A stretch of 64,000 bases of DNA from an uncultured Bacteroidia bacterium (GTDB lineage Bacteria > Bacteroidota > Bacteroidia > Bacteroidales > UBA932): the NCBI GenBank assembly GCA_902769525.1, contig CACXPG010000008.1, positions 116,631 to 180,630 of the forward strand, in the 5' to 3' direction. A program made the translations under genes and the position numbers. This document shows, piece after piece, positions 9,636 to 17,661 of this stretch. The notes beneath the pieces are model-generated. The model saw nothing but the letters and a program-made list of their open reading frames with translations. It ran no database searches and was not told where the DNA came from. The stretch's first letter is position 1. Every line of letters starts with the position of its first letter.

Positions 9636-10454
9636 TTATTTGTCAATAGTCATAACAACGCGGAAACCGAGGCTTCCGAATACATATCCAGCGGAATAGC
9701 CTCGCCTGGAAACCCTGCAGTCAGGGGCAGAGTCGTCGCAGAAGTTGCCGCCACGGGTCACCTGGCCCGGGGATTCTTCTGCCTCCGCCTTAGGGCTGGT
9801 CTGGCTCTCTTCTGAGTAAGGAGCATATTCATCAGAGCAGTATTCATCTACATTGCCGCTCATGTCATAGATACCCAGTTCATTTGGAGCCTTTCCTTTC
9901 ACTGGATGAGTTCCGCTTTCGGTGTCGCCGCACCAGGCAACATCTTCCACGTTGTCGCTTCCGGCATATTTGAAGCCCTTGCTCCTGTTTCCTCCACGGG
10001 CGGCATATTCCCACTCGGCCTCTGTAGGCAGACGGAAATTGCGGCCGGTAAGTTCGCTGAGCCTCTTGGCAAAGAGTTCACAGTCTCCTTCATCTATCAT
10101 TTCGACAGGCAGGTCAGCTCCGACATTGTCAGAAGGGTTTGATTCCATAACTGCCTCATACAGAGCCTGAGTCACCTCAGTCTCGCCGATAAAGTAGTCG
10201 GAAAGGGTAACTTCGTGAGCCGGCTTCTCGTCGTCCTGAGCGTCCTCGCCCTGCTCTGAAGTGGCTCCCATCGTGAATGTGCCTCCCTTGACAAAGACCA
10301 TGTTGAAAGAAACACCGTTTGCCGTTAAGGTGACGACGCTGTCTTTTGCGCTCTGGTCAGCAGCTTCGGTCGAAGCGCCGTTTGACTTGCAGGACAGGAT
10401 AGCCAAAGGACAAGCCAGCAGAACCAAAAGGGAAAAGAGATTCAGATTCTTCAT
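9636..10454 (-). CDS. Formylglycine-generating-enzyme (SUMF1-fold) lipoprotein
   Basis: 272 aa from the ATG at 10454; a longer in-frame reading to 10604 lacks a signal peptide and runs through the promoter. Lipobox AILSC. The FGE-sulfatase domain shows FVKGGTFTMGATSEQGEDAQ at its start, HEVTLSDYFIGETEVTQALY, the hallmark FRLPTEAEWEYAARGG, GIYDMSGNVDEYCSD and a C-terminal SRRGYSAGYVFGSLGFRVV. In Bacteroidota many such lipoproteins (for example gliding/secretion relatives GldJ/GldK) are structural rather than enzymes. No sulfatase gene is nearby, so a sulfatase-maturation role is unlikely here. Confidence 0.88.
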   Translation of the reverse strand: MKNLNLFSLLVLLACPLAILSCKSNGASTEAADQSAKDSVVTLTANGVSFNMVFVKGGTFTMGATSEQGEDAQDDEKPAHEVTLSDYFIGETEVTQALYEAVMESNPSDNVGADLPVEMIDEGDCELFAKRLSELTGRNFRLPTEAEWEYAARGGNRSKGFKYAGSDNVEDVAWCGDTESGTHPVKGKAPNELGIYDMSGNVDEYCSDEYAPYSEESQTSPKAEAEESPGQVTRGGNFCDDSAPDCRVSRRGYSAGYVFGSLGFRVVMTIDK

Positions 10455-10475
10455 ATAAATGATATTTATTGTACG

Positions 10476-10510
10476 CAAAGATAATAATATGGTTTGTTTT
10501 CCTTGCAAAA
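10476..10510 (-). promoter_or_regulatory. Promoter of the operon 10454-8137
   Basis: Minus strand: a T-run ending TTTG (about 10506-10509), 22-nt spacer, then TATCTTTG (10476-10483), both close to Bacteroidetes consensus, 21 nt before the ATG. Confidence 0.6.
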
Positions 10511-10525
10511 AAATGAGGGAGGAGA

Positions 10526-11053
10526 CTATCTCATCCAGCCTTCCACTCTGTATACCTTCTCCATCAATTTCCGTTCCTGTTTTGTGGCGGCATCCCGAAA
10601 CCACACTTCTATCCGGGCGGCGTAGTAGTCGTCCCAGTCGCCTTCGTAGATGGTGAACTGCTGGTGGTTAACCAGCCGGCTGAACGCTGAGGTGGAATCT
10701 GTAGGGACTTTGCTGCGCTCCTCAATCCTGTCCGTTGAAAGCGGAATGTTTCCGGTGACCTCATAGCAGCGGAGGAAGATTTCTCCGGCGGGCAGGGCCC
10801 CGTAACAGAAGTCATACTTGTAAATGCCGCCTTGAATACCATTCCAAACAGAGAGCCAGGTGCTGGAGTCAAGACTGTCAACAGCTGCAGTTGAATTCTC
10901 CGCGAGCGGGATGCTGCATTCCAGTCCGTCAGGAACGGGATGGTCTTTCCCGAAACTGTCGGAGCCGGTACCTCCCCACAGCAATATCAGCAATATAACC
11001 AGAAGGACCAGCAATGCGGGCAGGATGTACCAGTAGATGCTTTTGCTTTTCAT
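10526..11053 (-). CDS. Membrane-anchored hypothetical protein
   Basis: 175 aa. An uncleaved N-terminal anchor (residues 7-26, YWYILPALLVLLVILLILLW) is followed by an extracytoplasmic domain with several Cys and aromatic residues (SIPLAENSTAAVDS, WNGIQGGIYKYDFCYGALPAGEIFLRCYEVTG). I do not recognise the family. It is divergent from xseA and downstream-adjacent to the FGE-like gene, from which it is separated by that gene's promoter, so it has its own transcript. Confidence 0.75.
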   Translation of the reverse strand: MKSKSIYWYILPALLVLLVILLILLWGGTGSDSFGKDHPVPDGLECSIPLAENSTAAVDSLDSSTWLSVWNGIQGGIYKYDFCYGALPAGEIFLRCYEVTGNIPLSTDRIEERSKVPTDSTSAFSRLVNHQQFTIYEGDWDDYYAARIEVWFRDAATKQERKLMEKVYRVEGWMR

Positions 11054-11127
11054 GACAGATGTTTTTTACCTTGAATTTTAACAGACCACAAGATAAGAAA
11101 AATAAGTTTTGTACCTTGCACTCTGTT

Positions 11128-12546
11128 ATGCCGAATGTGAATTTAGACACGGATGCCTACAGGGAAGAGTATATGACGCTTTCCGGTTATCTGTCCCAGG
11201 TGAAGGACCTGATCGAGGAAGCCGGCGGGTTTCCCCAGTGGATTGTGTGCGAGCTGGCCAAGGTTACCTGGAGCAAGGGGCACTGCTATCTGGAACTGGT
11301 GGAAAACGGCATTGGCGGAAGCGTGGTGGCCAAGGCCAGGGGCACTATATGGTCCTACAAGGCAAAGCTGCTGAACGACATATTCCGTGTGCAGACGGGA
11401 GATGACCTGAGGGAAGGCATTAAGGTGATGCTGAAGGTTCAGGTGAATTTCTCTCCGGTGTTCGGCTTTAGCCTTAATGTGCTGGAACTGAATCCTTCAT
11501 ACACTCTAGGAGATATGGAGGCCCAGAGGCGGGCCACTGTTCAAAGGCTTCAGAGAGAGGGCCTGATGGAGAAGAACAAGGAGCTTGAAGTGCCGGCTCT
11601 GCCTTACAGAATTGCAGTCGTGAGCGCTGAAGGAGCGGCTGGCTACGGAGACTTCATGAAGCACCTGAAAGATTCCAGGATAAAGTTTGAGGTGGAACTG
11701 TTTGAAGCGGCGATGCAGGGAACTGACGCTCCTTCTTCCATCAGCGATGCTTTTGACCGGATAAACGGAAGGTTCCTGGAGTTTGACGTGGCGGTTCTTA
11801 TAAGAGGCGGCGGTAGCAACCTCGACCTGGCGTGCTTTGACGACTATCTTGCGGCTAGAGCCATTGCGATGTGCTATCTTCCGGTAATCAGCGGAATAGG
11901 CCACGAGCGGGACAACCATATCTGCGACGATGTTGCCAGCGTTAGAGTCAAGACACCCACCGGAGCGGCGGATTTCCTGATTCAGAAGTTTGCCGACGCG
12001 TCAGAAGCCATAGAGTCTCTGGAACAGAGGGCCGTGGATGCCTATTCGGAGATTCTGGAGGAAAGCTCGGCTGTTCTGGAGAGGTTTTCGATGAGGATAT
12101 CGAATGCCCTGGGACGCTTTGCCGAATACCGTACCGAGGCCTTGAAAGACCTCAGCCACAGGATAGACTCAGCGGTGAATGTCAGAGTTATCGGCGAAGA
12201 GCACGCTCTGGCAATACTCCAGCGCAGAGTAGGGGAGGCCGTCACTTTGAAGACCCTTCGGCAGGAGAATCATCTTGACGCTTTAGCCATAAAGATGGAG
12301 AACAATGTGTCGAAAAGGGTGGTTCAGGAAGAAAACCGTCTGGACTGGTTTAAGGTGCTTATAGAGGGAGCGGACCCGACAAGAATCCTGGACAAGGGGT
12401 ACGGAATCATACTCAAAGACGGAAAGAAAGTTACAGACATACTTCAGGTAGAAGAAGGAAACCGGATCACGATAATGATGAAAGACGGAAAGGTTACCTT
12501 CACGGCCGGAGATGTCCTGCGCGAAAAAAAGGAAGACAATAAATGA
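11128..12546 (+). CDS. xseA: Exodeoxyribonuclease VII large subunit
   Basis: Large subunit of the single-strand-specific nuclease ExoVII. About 472 aa from the ATG at 11128; ATG 11173 (MTLSGYLSQVKDL) is an alternative that matches the usual family start better, and a reading from 11059 overlaps the putative promoter. The N-terminal OB fold (WIVCELAKVTWSKGHCYLEL) is followed by the catalytic domain with VLIRGGGSNLDLACFDD, SGIGHERDN and KTPTGAADF, then a long coiled coil and a C-terminal IL-DKGYGII segment. Stop overlaps the xseB start (ATGA). Confidence 0.95.
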   Translation: MPNVNLDTDAYREEYMTLSGYLSQVKDLIEEAGGFPQWIVCELAKVTWSKGHCYLELVENGIGGSVVAKARGTIWSYKAKLLNDIFRVQTGDDLREGIKVMLKVQVNFSPVFGFSLNVLELNPSYTLGDMEAQRRATVQRLQREGLMEKNKELEVPALPYRIAVVSAEGAAGYGDFMKHLKDSRIKFEVELFEAAMQGTDAPSSISDAFDRINGRFLEFDVAVLIRGGGSNLDLACFDDYLAARAIAMCYLPVISGIGHERDNHICDDVASVRVKTPTGAADFLIQKFADASEAIESLEQRAVDAYSEILEESSAVLERFSMRISNALGRFAEYRTEALKDLSHRIDSAVNVRVIGEEHALAILQRRVGEAVTLKTLRQENHLDALAIKMENNVSKRVVQEENRLDWFKVLIEGADPTRILDKGYGIILKDGKKVTDILQVEEGNRITIMMKDGKVTFTAGDVLREKKEDNK

Positions 12547-12779
12547 TAGATAATATGGAAGAACAGAAAGAAGTACTGACCTACGAGAAAGCAATCGCTG
12601 AACTTGAGGATCTGGTTGAAAGAGTGGAGGAGAAAGACGCCCCGCTGGACAGGGTGGAAAAGGACATCAAGCGGGCGATGGAGCTGATAGCTTTCTGCAA
12701 GACTCAGCTCAGAGGGTACAAGGAAAGGTTTGCAGCCCTTATGGACGACCAGAACGGTGTTGATACAGAAGAAGAATGA
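12543..12779 (+). CDS. xseB: Exodeoxyribonuclease VII small subunit
   Basis: 78 aa, all-helical small subunit that coats the large-subunit coiled coil. Recognised by LTYEKAIAELEDLVERVE followed by LDRVEKDIKRAMELI and the C-terminal CKTQL. Its ATG overlaps the xseA stop by 4 nt and its TGA overlaps the ribF ATG by 4 nt, so the three genes are translationally coupled. An internal ATG at 12555 could also start it. Confidence 0.93.
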   Translation: MIDNMEEQKEVLTYEKAIAELEDLVERVEEKDAPLDRVEKDIKRAMELIAFCKTQLRGYKERFAALMDDQNGVDTEEE

Positions 12780-13663
12780 GTGTAGCTGCAACAGGTTTTT
12801 TTGACGGAGTGCACCTTGGTCACCAGAAGGTGCTTTCTGCAGTTCGCGACAAAGCCAGGGAACTGGGCAAGGAGAGCCAGATAGTCACTTTCTGGCCGCA
12901 TCCCAGAAGCGTGCTGCAGCAGCAGGCTTATGACCTTAGGCTGCTGACATCCCTCCAGGAAAAGGAAATGCTTTTCAGCAGCCTTGGCATAGACAAGATT
13001 ACTGTGCTGGATTTCACAAGGGAGTTCAGCCGGCTTTCCACGGAGCAGTTTCTCAGGCAGTATCTGGTCGAAAAGTGTGGGGTCTCACATCTTGTGATAG
13101 GCTATGACCACAGAATAGGCCACGACCAGGGAGAGACTCAGAGCCAGATGATTGAAACCTGCAGAAGGTGCGGGATCGAGACAATCCGGGTGGAGGAGCT
13201 TGTGATGGACGGCCAGACTATCAGTTCTACCAAGATCCGCCGTCTTCTGGAGGAAGGGAATGTTGTCAGGGCGGCAGAGTTTCTGGGAAGAAAGTATGCC
13301 CTCAAGGGAGTGGTGATTTCTGGTAACCATCTTGGCCGGACCATCGGTTTCCCGACAGCCAACCTGGGGCTGTACAATCCTCTGAAGCTGGTTCCGATGA
13401 ACGGTGTCTATGCGGTGGACGTGCTCTTGAGAAAGGAAAAGTACAGAGGCATCTGCAACATAGGGGTCAGGCCGACTGTAAATGCCGGAAACAATATCTC
13501 CATAGAAACTCATATTCTTGATTTTGACGAGGATATTTATGGTCTCGATCTGGTTGTGGAGTTTGTGGGGAGAATCAGGGAGGAGGTGAAGTTTCCTTCT
13601 TTGCAGGCCCTGAAGGTGCAATTGGAAAAAGACAAGACGGATTGTCTGAAATATTTTTTGTAG
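12776..13663 (+). CDS. ribF: Bifunctional riboflavin kinase / FAD synthetase
   Basis: Makes FMN and then FAD from riboflavin. 295 aa. The nucleotidyltransferase domain begins almost at residue 1 (TGFFDGVHLGHQKVL at residues 6-20, with the HxGH-type motif) and includes SSTKIRRLLEEG. The flavokinase domain has LGRTIGFPTANL near 186, NGVYAVDV and NIGVRPTV. The N-terminus is some 10-15 residues shorter than enterobacterial RibF, with the start fixed by the ATGA overlap with xseB. Confidence 0.95.
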   Translation: MSVAATGFFDGVHLGHQKVLSAVRDKARELGKESQIVTFWPHPRSVLQQQAYDLRLLTSLQEKEMLFSSLGIDKITVLDFTREFSRLSTEQFLRQYLVEKCGVSHLVIGYDHRIGHDQGETQSQMIETCRRCGIETIRVEELVMDGQTISSTKIRRLLEEGNVVRAAEFLGRKYALKGVVISGNHLGRTIGFPTANLGLYNPLKLVPMNGVYAVDVLLRKEKYRGICNIGVRPTVNAGNNISIETHILDFDEDIYGLDLVVEFVGRIREEVKFPSLQALKVQLEKDKTDCLKYFL

Positions 13664-13668
13664 ATTTG
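13642..13668 (+). promoter_or_regulatory. greA promoter overlapping the ribF stop codon
   Basis: TAGATTTG (13661-13668) matches TAnnTTTG, with a TTG 16 nt upstream; the first three bases are the ribF stop codon. It gives greA its own transcript with a leader of roughly 55 nt. Confidence 0.55.
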
Positions 13669-13725
13669 CATTGTTAACGAGAACTCAGGGGAGTCCCTAA
13701 CGGGATTCTTCTTAATTTTTATACT

Positions 13726-14199
13726 ATGGCAACAGGACAATATGTAACAGCAGAAGGGTTGGAGAAGCTTCGTGAAGAACTGAACGATATGATTACCGTC
13801 CAGAGGCCGGCCATTTCAAGGGCTATCGCCGAGGCAAGAGACAAGGGAGACCTTTCTGAAAACGCAGAGTATGATGCGGCCAGAGAGGCGCAGGGGCTGC
13901 TGGAACTCAAGATTTCCAAGCTCCAGGACCTTATCGCCAACGCCAAGATCATAGACGAATCCAAAATTAACACCGAGCAGGTGGGAATGCTCAACAAGGT
14001 GACTGTCAAGAACCTGAAGACAGGAGCCAAGATGGTGTTCACCCTGGTGGGGGAGAGCGAGGCCAACCTGGCTCAGGGAAAGCTTGCCGCTTCCACTCCT
14101 ATCGGAAAGGCTCTGCTCGGAAGGCGCAAGGGAGAGACCGTGGACGTTAACGCCCCGGCCGGAATAATCAAGTTCGAGATTTTGGACATTTCTTTGTAA
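13726..14199 (+). CDS. greA: Transcription elongation factor GreA
   Basis: Rescues backtracked RNA polymerase by stimulating transcript cleavage. 157 aa, standard. The N-terminal coiled coil carries the acidic tip GDLSENAEYDAA (residues 41-52, with Asp42 and Glu45 as catalytic pair), and the C-terminal FKBP-like domain ends in PAGIIKFEILDI. Likely cotranscribed with the HIT gene 19 nt downstream. Confidence 0.97.
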   Translation: MATGQYVTAEGLEKLREELNDMITVQRPAISRAIAEARDKGDLSENAEYDAAREAQGLLELKISKLQDLIANAKIIDESKINTEQVGMLNKVTVKNLKTGAKMVFTLVGESEANLAQGKLAASTPIGKALLGRRKGETVDVNAPAGIIKFEILDISL

Positions 14200-14218
14200 A
14201 CCCTTTAAACAAAATACT

Positions 14219-14614
14219 ATGGCATCTATTTTCTCCAGGATCATAGCAGGCGAGATACCTTGCTACAAGATCGCCGAGACAGAAAACTATTTCGCTTTTC
14301 TGGATATTTCTCCGGTACAGATGGGTCATACCCTGGTGGTTCCCAAAGACGAGAAGGACTATATCTTCGATTATGACGAGGAGTATTACGCCGGGCTGTG
14401 GAAATTCGCGAAGAAAATCGCCGAGGCCCAGAAGAGGGCAATCCCTTGCCGCAAGATAGGGGTTGCCGTGATAGGGCTGGAAGTGCCTCACGCCCACATT
14501 CACCTTGTTCCGATGAACAATGAAGGTGACCTGGACTTTGCGGCAGAGAAGAAACTGCATCCTTCTGCAGAGCAGATGGAGGCCATCGCGGAGAAAATAA
14601 GGAAGGAACTTTAG
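14219..14614 (+). CDS. HIT-family nucleotide hydrolase
   Basis: 131 aa purine-nucleoside phosphoramidase of the Hint branch. Histidine triad VPHAHIHLVP puts His91, His93 and His95 in the active site, preceded by the conserved SPVQMGHTLVVPK. Family members hydrolyse AMP-lysine or AMP-NH2; the physiological substrate is uncertain. It lies between greA and a lipoprotein gene (11-nt gap). Confidence 0.93.
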   Translation: MASIFSRIIAGEIPCYKIAETENYFAFLDISPVQMGHTLVVPKDEKDYIFDYDEEYYAGLWKFAKKIAEAQKRAIPCRKIGVAVIGLEVPHAHIHLVPMNNEGDLDFAAEKKLHPSAEQMEAIAEKIRKEL

Positions 14615-14625
14615 GAGACTTGAAT

Positions 14626-15771
14626 ATGAAAAAAGTGTTGATATGCCTTGCAGCGGCTTTGGCGCTTTGCTCTTGCAGCGGCAAGAAGGCAGGCATAAAT
14701 ATCAAGGTGACTGGAGCTTCGGAGAGTGACCTCATTCTTAGCGTGCTGAACATCAACAAGGTGGATGTGGTAGACACTCTCAAGACTGATGCCGCCGGAA
14801 AAGCTTCCATAAAGATAGACCTTCCATACCAGAGCCCGAATTTCTACTACATTTCCTACAACGGAGTTCAGCTGGCATCTTTGCTCCTGAGTCCTGGAGA
14901 CAGGGCGAAGGTGGAGGTTGACAGCAACGGAAAGAACCTCAAGGTAAAAGGCTCCAAAGAGTCCGAACTCCTGCAGACGGTCAATGCTCAGATAGACAAG
15001 AGCCAGAAGTCATTCGACTCTCTTTCTGTCCAGATGATAGCCTGCTCTGAGATCGGCGATGTGGAGTCAGTCCAGAGGATCAGGTACGAGCTTGGCCGCC
15101 TTTATGTCAGCCAGAAGCAGGCTGCCATTAAGCATCTTGTGACTAACCCTCACTCTTTCACCAATATCCGCAACCTCTACAGGCAGTTCAACGAGAACTT
15201 CCCTATGTTTGCGGACATTACGGATGGCGTGTATTTCAAGCAGCTGGCAGATTCTCTTAAGTCGGACTATCCGCTGTCTCCATACGTGAAGGCCCTGGAA
15301 AAGGAGGCTGCTGCCGCATTCAATGAAATGGAGCTTTCCAACAGAATAAAAGATGCGGACCAGATTCTCTATCCGGAGATTGCCGCCCCAGACACCAAGT
15401 CCCAGATACGGAGGCTTTCCTCTTTGGCAGGCAAACCTTTCATTCTTCTGTTCTGGGATCCTTCCAAGAACGAGCAGAAGATGTTCAACGCGGAACTGGA
15501 GCAGATCTACAACCAGTTCAAGGGCAGGGGACTGGAAATCTATTCTGTATGCATAACCAGCGACAAGGCATACTGGAATTCAATCGTCAGCAGATTCCCT
15601 TGGATTAACGTTTGCGACGGAATGGGAGTGAATTCTCCTGCTCTGGTGGCATACAATATAAGCACGCTGCCTACGCTTTTCATCTTCAACAAGAAAGGCG
15701 AGATAGCAGCCAGGGACATCTTCGACAAGAACGGACTGACTAAAGCAGTTTCTTCTGTTTGCCTGGAATAA
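14626..15771 (+). CDS. Thioredoxin-fold lipoprotein lacking the CxxC pair
   Basis: 381 aa from the ATG at 14626 (the TTG six bases earlier is less likely). Lipobox ALCSC. Residues 25-120 look like the DUF4369 beta-domain that precedes TlpA-like domains in Bacteroidota, followed by a helical region, then an AhpC/TSA-like thioredoxin fold from about residue 270 (AGKPFILLFWDPSKNEQKMF). Where TlpA relatives have WCxxC, this protein has WDPSKNEQ, so it cannot act as a thiol oxidoreductase. The cis-Pro side (STLPTLFIFNKKGEI) is kept. The 3' end overlaps convergent tsaB by 32 bp. Confidence 0.85.
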   Translation: MKKVLICLAAALALCSCSGKKAGINIKVTGASESDLILSVLNINKVDVVDTLKTDAAGKASIKIDLPYQSPNFYYISYNGVQLASLLLSPGDRAKVEVDSNGKNLKVKGSKESELLQTVNAQIDKSQKSFDSLSVQMIACSEIGDVESVQRIRYELGRLYVSQKQAAIKHLVTNPHSFTNIRNLYRQFNENFPMFADITDGVYFKQLADSLKSDYPLSPYVKALEKEAAAAFNEMELSNRIKDADQILYPEIAAPDTKSQIRRLSSLAGKPFILLFWDPSKNEQKMFNAELEQIYNQFKGRGLEIYSVCITSDKAYWNSIVSRFPWINVCDGMGVNSPALVAYNISTLPTLFIFNKKGEIAARDIFDKNGLTKAVSSVCLE

Positions 15772-16444
15772 ACTCTTTGAGATAGAACGGCTGGAAATAG
15801 GCAAGATCTGCCAGATTTCCTTTTTCCAGAGCGTTGCAAGCTGCAATCCTGAGACCTGAGGCCAATGGTGCCTGGTCCAGGATTGTCGCGTTTTCAGGAA
15901 GAGAGCCAAAAGAATCCTCCAGCAGTTTTCCGAATTTCGGGGCGCCGTTTCCGGCAAAAAGCACCTTGCCTTCTTCTGTCAGGCTCCGGAAACTTTCTGG
16001 GTCGAGAATCTTGGCTTCGGTTTCCGATATCTGACTCAGATCCTGGCTGAACACAGCCGTGTAGACTTCCATTCTTCCGGCGTCAATCATAGGGACGATG
16101 TATTTGAACCCGCCGCCTGAGGTCTCTGTTGCGCACTGGGCTATTGACGCCAGAGTGTTGATGCCAATCAGGGCGGTTTTTCCTGCATAGGCTATGCCCT
16201 TGGCCAGGGAAACTCCTATTCTAAGTCCCATATAGCTGCCGGGGCCCTGGCTTACAGCGACGGCAGAAAGGTCCTTGGCTTTCAGCGAGTTTTCGCTGAG
16301 GATACTTTCGGTTAGCGGAGCAAGGATGGTGTCGTGGCATTTTCCAATGCTGCACACTTTCTGGGCTATGAGCGCCGGCCCGTCGGAAAGAGCGGCGGAG
16401 CAGGTGTCGGTAGCAGATTCTATGAGCAGAATGTATTTTGGCAT
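15740..16444 (-). CDS. tsaB: tRNA threonylcarbamoyladenosine biosynthesis protein TsaB
   Basis: Partner of TsaD in making t6A37 of tRNAs that read ANN codons. 234 aa ASKHA fold: ILLIESATDTCSAAL at the start, SVSQGPGSYMGLRIGVSLAKGIAYAG-type loop (here VAVSQGPGSYMGLRIG), and VPMIDAGRMEVYTAVF. It starts 7 nt after the adaptor gene and so is the last gene of a tolC-adaptor-tsaB transcript, an odd coupling of an efflux pair with a tRNA-modification gene. Confidence 0.94.
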   Translation of the reverse strand: MPKYILLIESATDTCSAALSDGPALIAQKVCSIGKCHDTILAPLTESILSENSLKAKDLSAVAVSQGPGSYMGLRIGVSLAKGIAYAGKTALIGINTLASIAQCATETSGGGFKYIVPMIDAGRMEVYTAVFSQDLSQISETEAKILDPESFRSLTEEGKVLFAGNGAPKFGKLLEDSFGSLPENATILDQAPLASGLRIAACNALEKGNLADLAYFQPFYLKEFIPGKQKKLL

Positions 16445-16451
16445 CGCGATG

Positions 16452-17657
16452 CTATTTTGCTGGATTTGCCTTTACTTTGGAACCGTTGTGGAGGGTGCGG
16501 CTTATTGCCGTGAACGGACCGCAGACAACAATAGTAGAGTCTGACACTCCTTCCTTGATTTCTATATTGGTCATATCCTGGATGCCGGTCTTAACTGGCA
16601 CGGCAGTTACGGTCTGGTCTTTAGGATTGTAGGTAAAGACAAAACTTTTGCCGCCTTCCAGGGAGAGGTCGCTGCGGCTTGTGATAGCGGCAACAGGCAG
16701 TGTCAGAACGTCTTCTGCCTTGCTGGTCTGGATCTGTACGGAAGCGCTCATTCCTGGACGGAAAGGAGCCGTCAGGTCCGAATAGGACTCAGGGGATATT
16801 CTTACTTTCACTTCGAATGAAGTCGCCTGGTCCAGGGAAGCCGTCGCGGAACTCTTGGATGAGTTTGCAACTTCTGTCACCACCCCGTAGAAATCCCTGT
16901 CCATATAGGCATCCACGGTAATCTTTGCGCTGTCTCCCGTGTTGAGGCGGATGATATCGTTTTCGTTAACGTCAACAAGCACTTCCATCTGGTCGAAGTT
17001 GGCTACCCTGAACATCTCTGTTCCAGCCATCTGGGTTGTTCCCACAACTCTTTCGCCGAGTTCTACCGAGAGTTTGGAGATAATACCGTCCATCGGGGAA
17101 TAGATGGTGGTCTTGAGAAGGTTCTCCCTGGCTTCCTTGAGTCTTGCCTCGGCGCTGCTGATGTTGAACCTGGCGCCGTCCAGCTGCTGCTGGGCCACAT
17201 CCCATTCTGCGCAGGCGTTTTCGTATTCGGCCTTGGAAACGGTCTTCAGCTCGTAGAGCTTGGAATACCTTTCATAGTTCTGCTTTGCCCTCAGAGTCTG
17301 GGCCTGCTGCTGCTTGTAGGATGCTCTCACGGCATTCAGAGAGGCCATAGCCTGGTCAACGGCAGAAAGGTAGATGTCCTGCTTGATCTTGATTATGAGA
17401 TCTCCCTTCTTTACAGCGTCTCCTTCTTTCACGTGGAGCTCAACGATTTCTCCCGACACGTCCGGAGAGATCTTGACTTCTGTAACCGGCTGTATCTTGC
17501 CGTTTGCCGGAATGTTCTCCACGATTGTAGTTCTGACAGGCTTCTGAGTATCGACTGCCGGGAACTGGTTCTTCTTGCAGGTTTTGGAAGCTACCATCAG
17601 CACCACAATCAGCACTGCCGCGGCTATCCACCAGATGTTTTTCTTTTTCTTCCCCAT
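16452..17657 (-). CDS. MacA/HlyD-type periplasmic adaptor protein
   Basis: Links an inner-membrane transporter to TolC. 401 aa: N-terminal anchor at residues 8-23, a lipoyl-like half (GEIVELHVKEGDAVKKGDLI near 70), a coiled-coil hairpin (residues 105-185, rich in Ala/Gln), the second lipoyl half (TIYSPMDGIISKLSVELGERV), a beta-barrel (VDVNENDIIRLNTGD) and a membrane-proximal domain. The sequence resembles adaptors of MacB-type ABC exporters, but no MacB follows. The closest transporter is the PCAT at 19516, upstream on the same strand. Starts 4 nt after tolC. Confidence 0.9.
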   Translation of the reverse strand: MGKKKKNIWWIAAAVLIVVLMVASKTCKKNQFPAVDTQKPVRTTIVENIPANGKIQPVTEVKISPDVSGEIVELHVKEGDAVKKGDLIIKIKQDIYLSAVDQAMASLNAVRASYKQQQAQTLRAKQNYERYSKLYELKTVSKAEYENACAEWDVAQQQLDGARFNISSAEARLKEARENLLKTTIYSPMDGIISKLSVELGERVVGTTQMAGTEMFRVANFDQMEVLVDVNENDIIRLNTGDSAKITVDAYMDRDFYGVVTEVANSSKSSATASLDQATSFEVKVRISPESYSDLTAPFRPGMSASVQIQTSKAEDVLTLPVAAITSRSDLSLEGGKSFVFTYNPKDQTVTAVPVKTGIQDMTNIEIKEGVSDSTIVVCGPFTAISRTLHNGSKVKANPAK

Positions 17658-17661
17658 TTGT

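Noticed and set aside
10455..10604. 50-residue N-terminal extension of the FGE-fold gene
   Set aside because: It passes through a good promoter and would bury the lipoprotein signal peptide.
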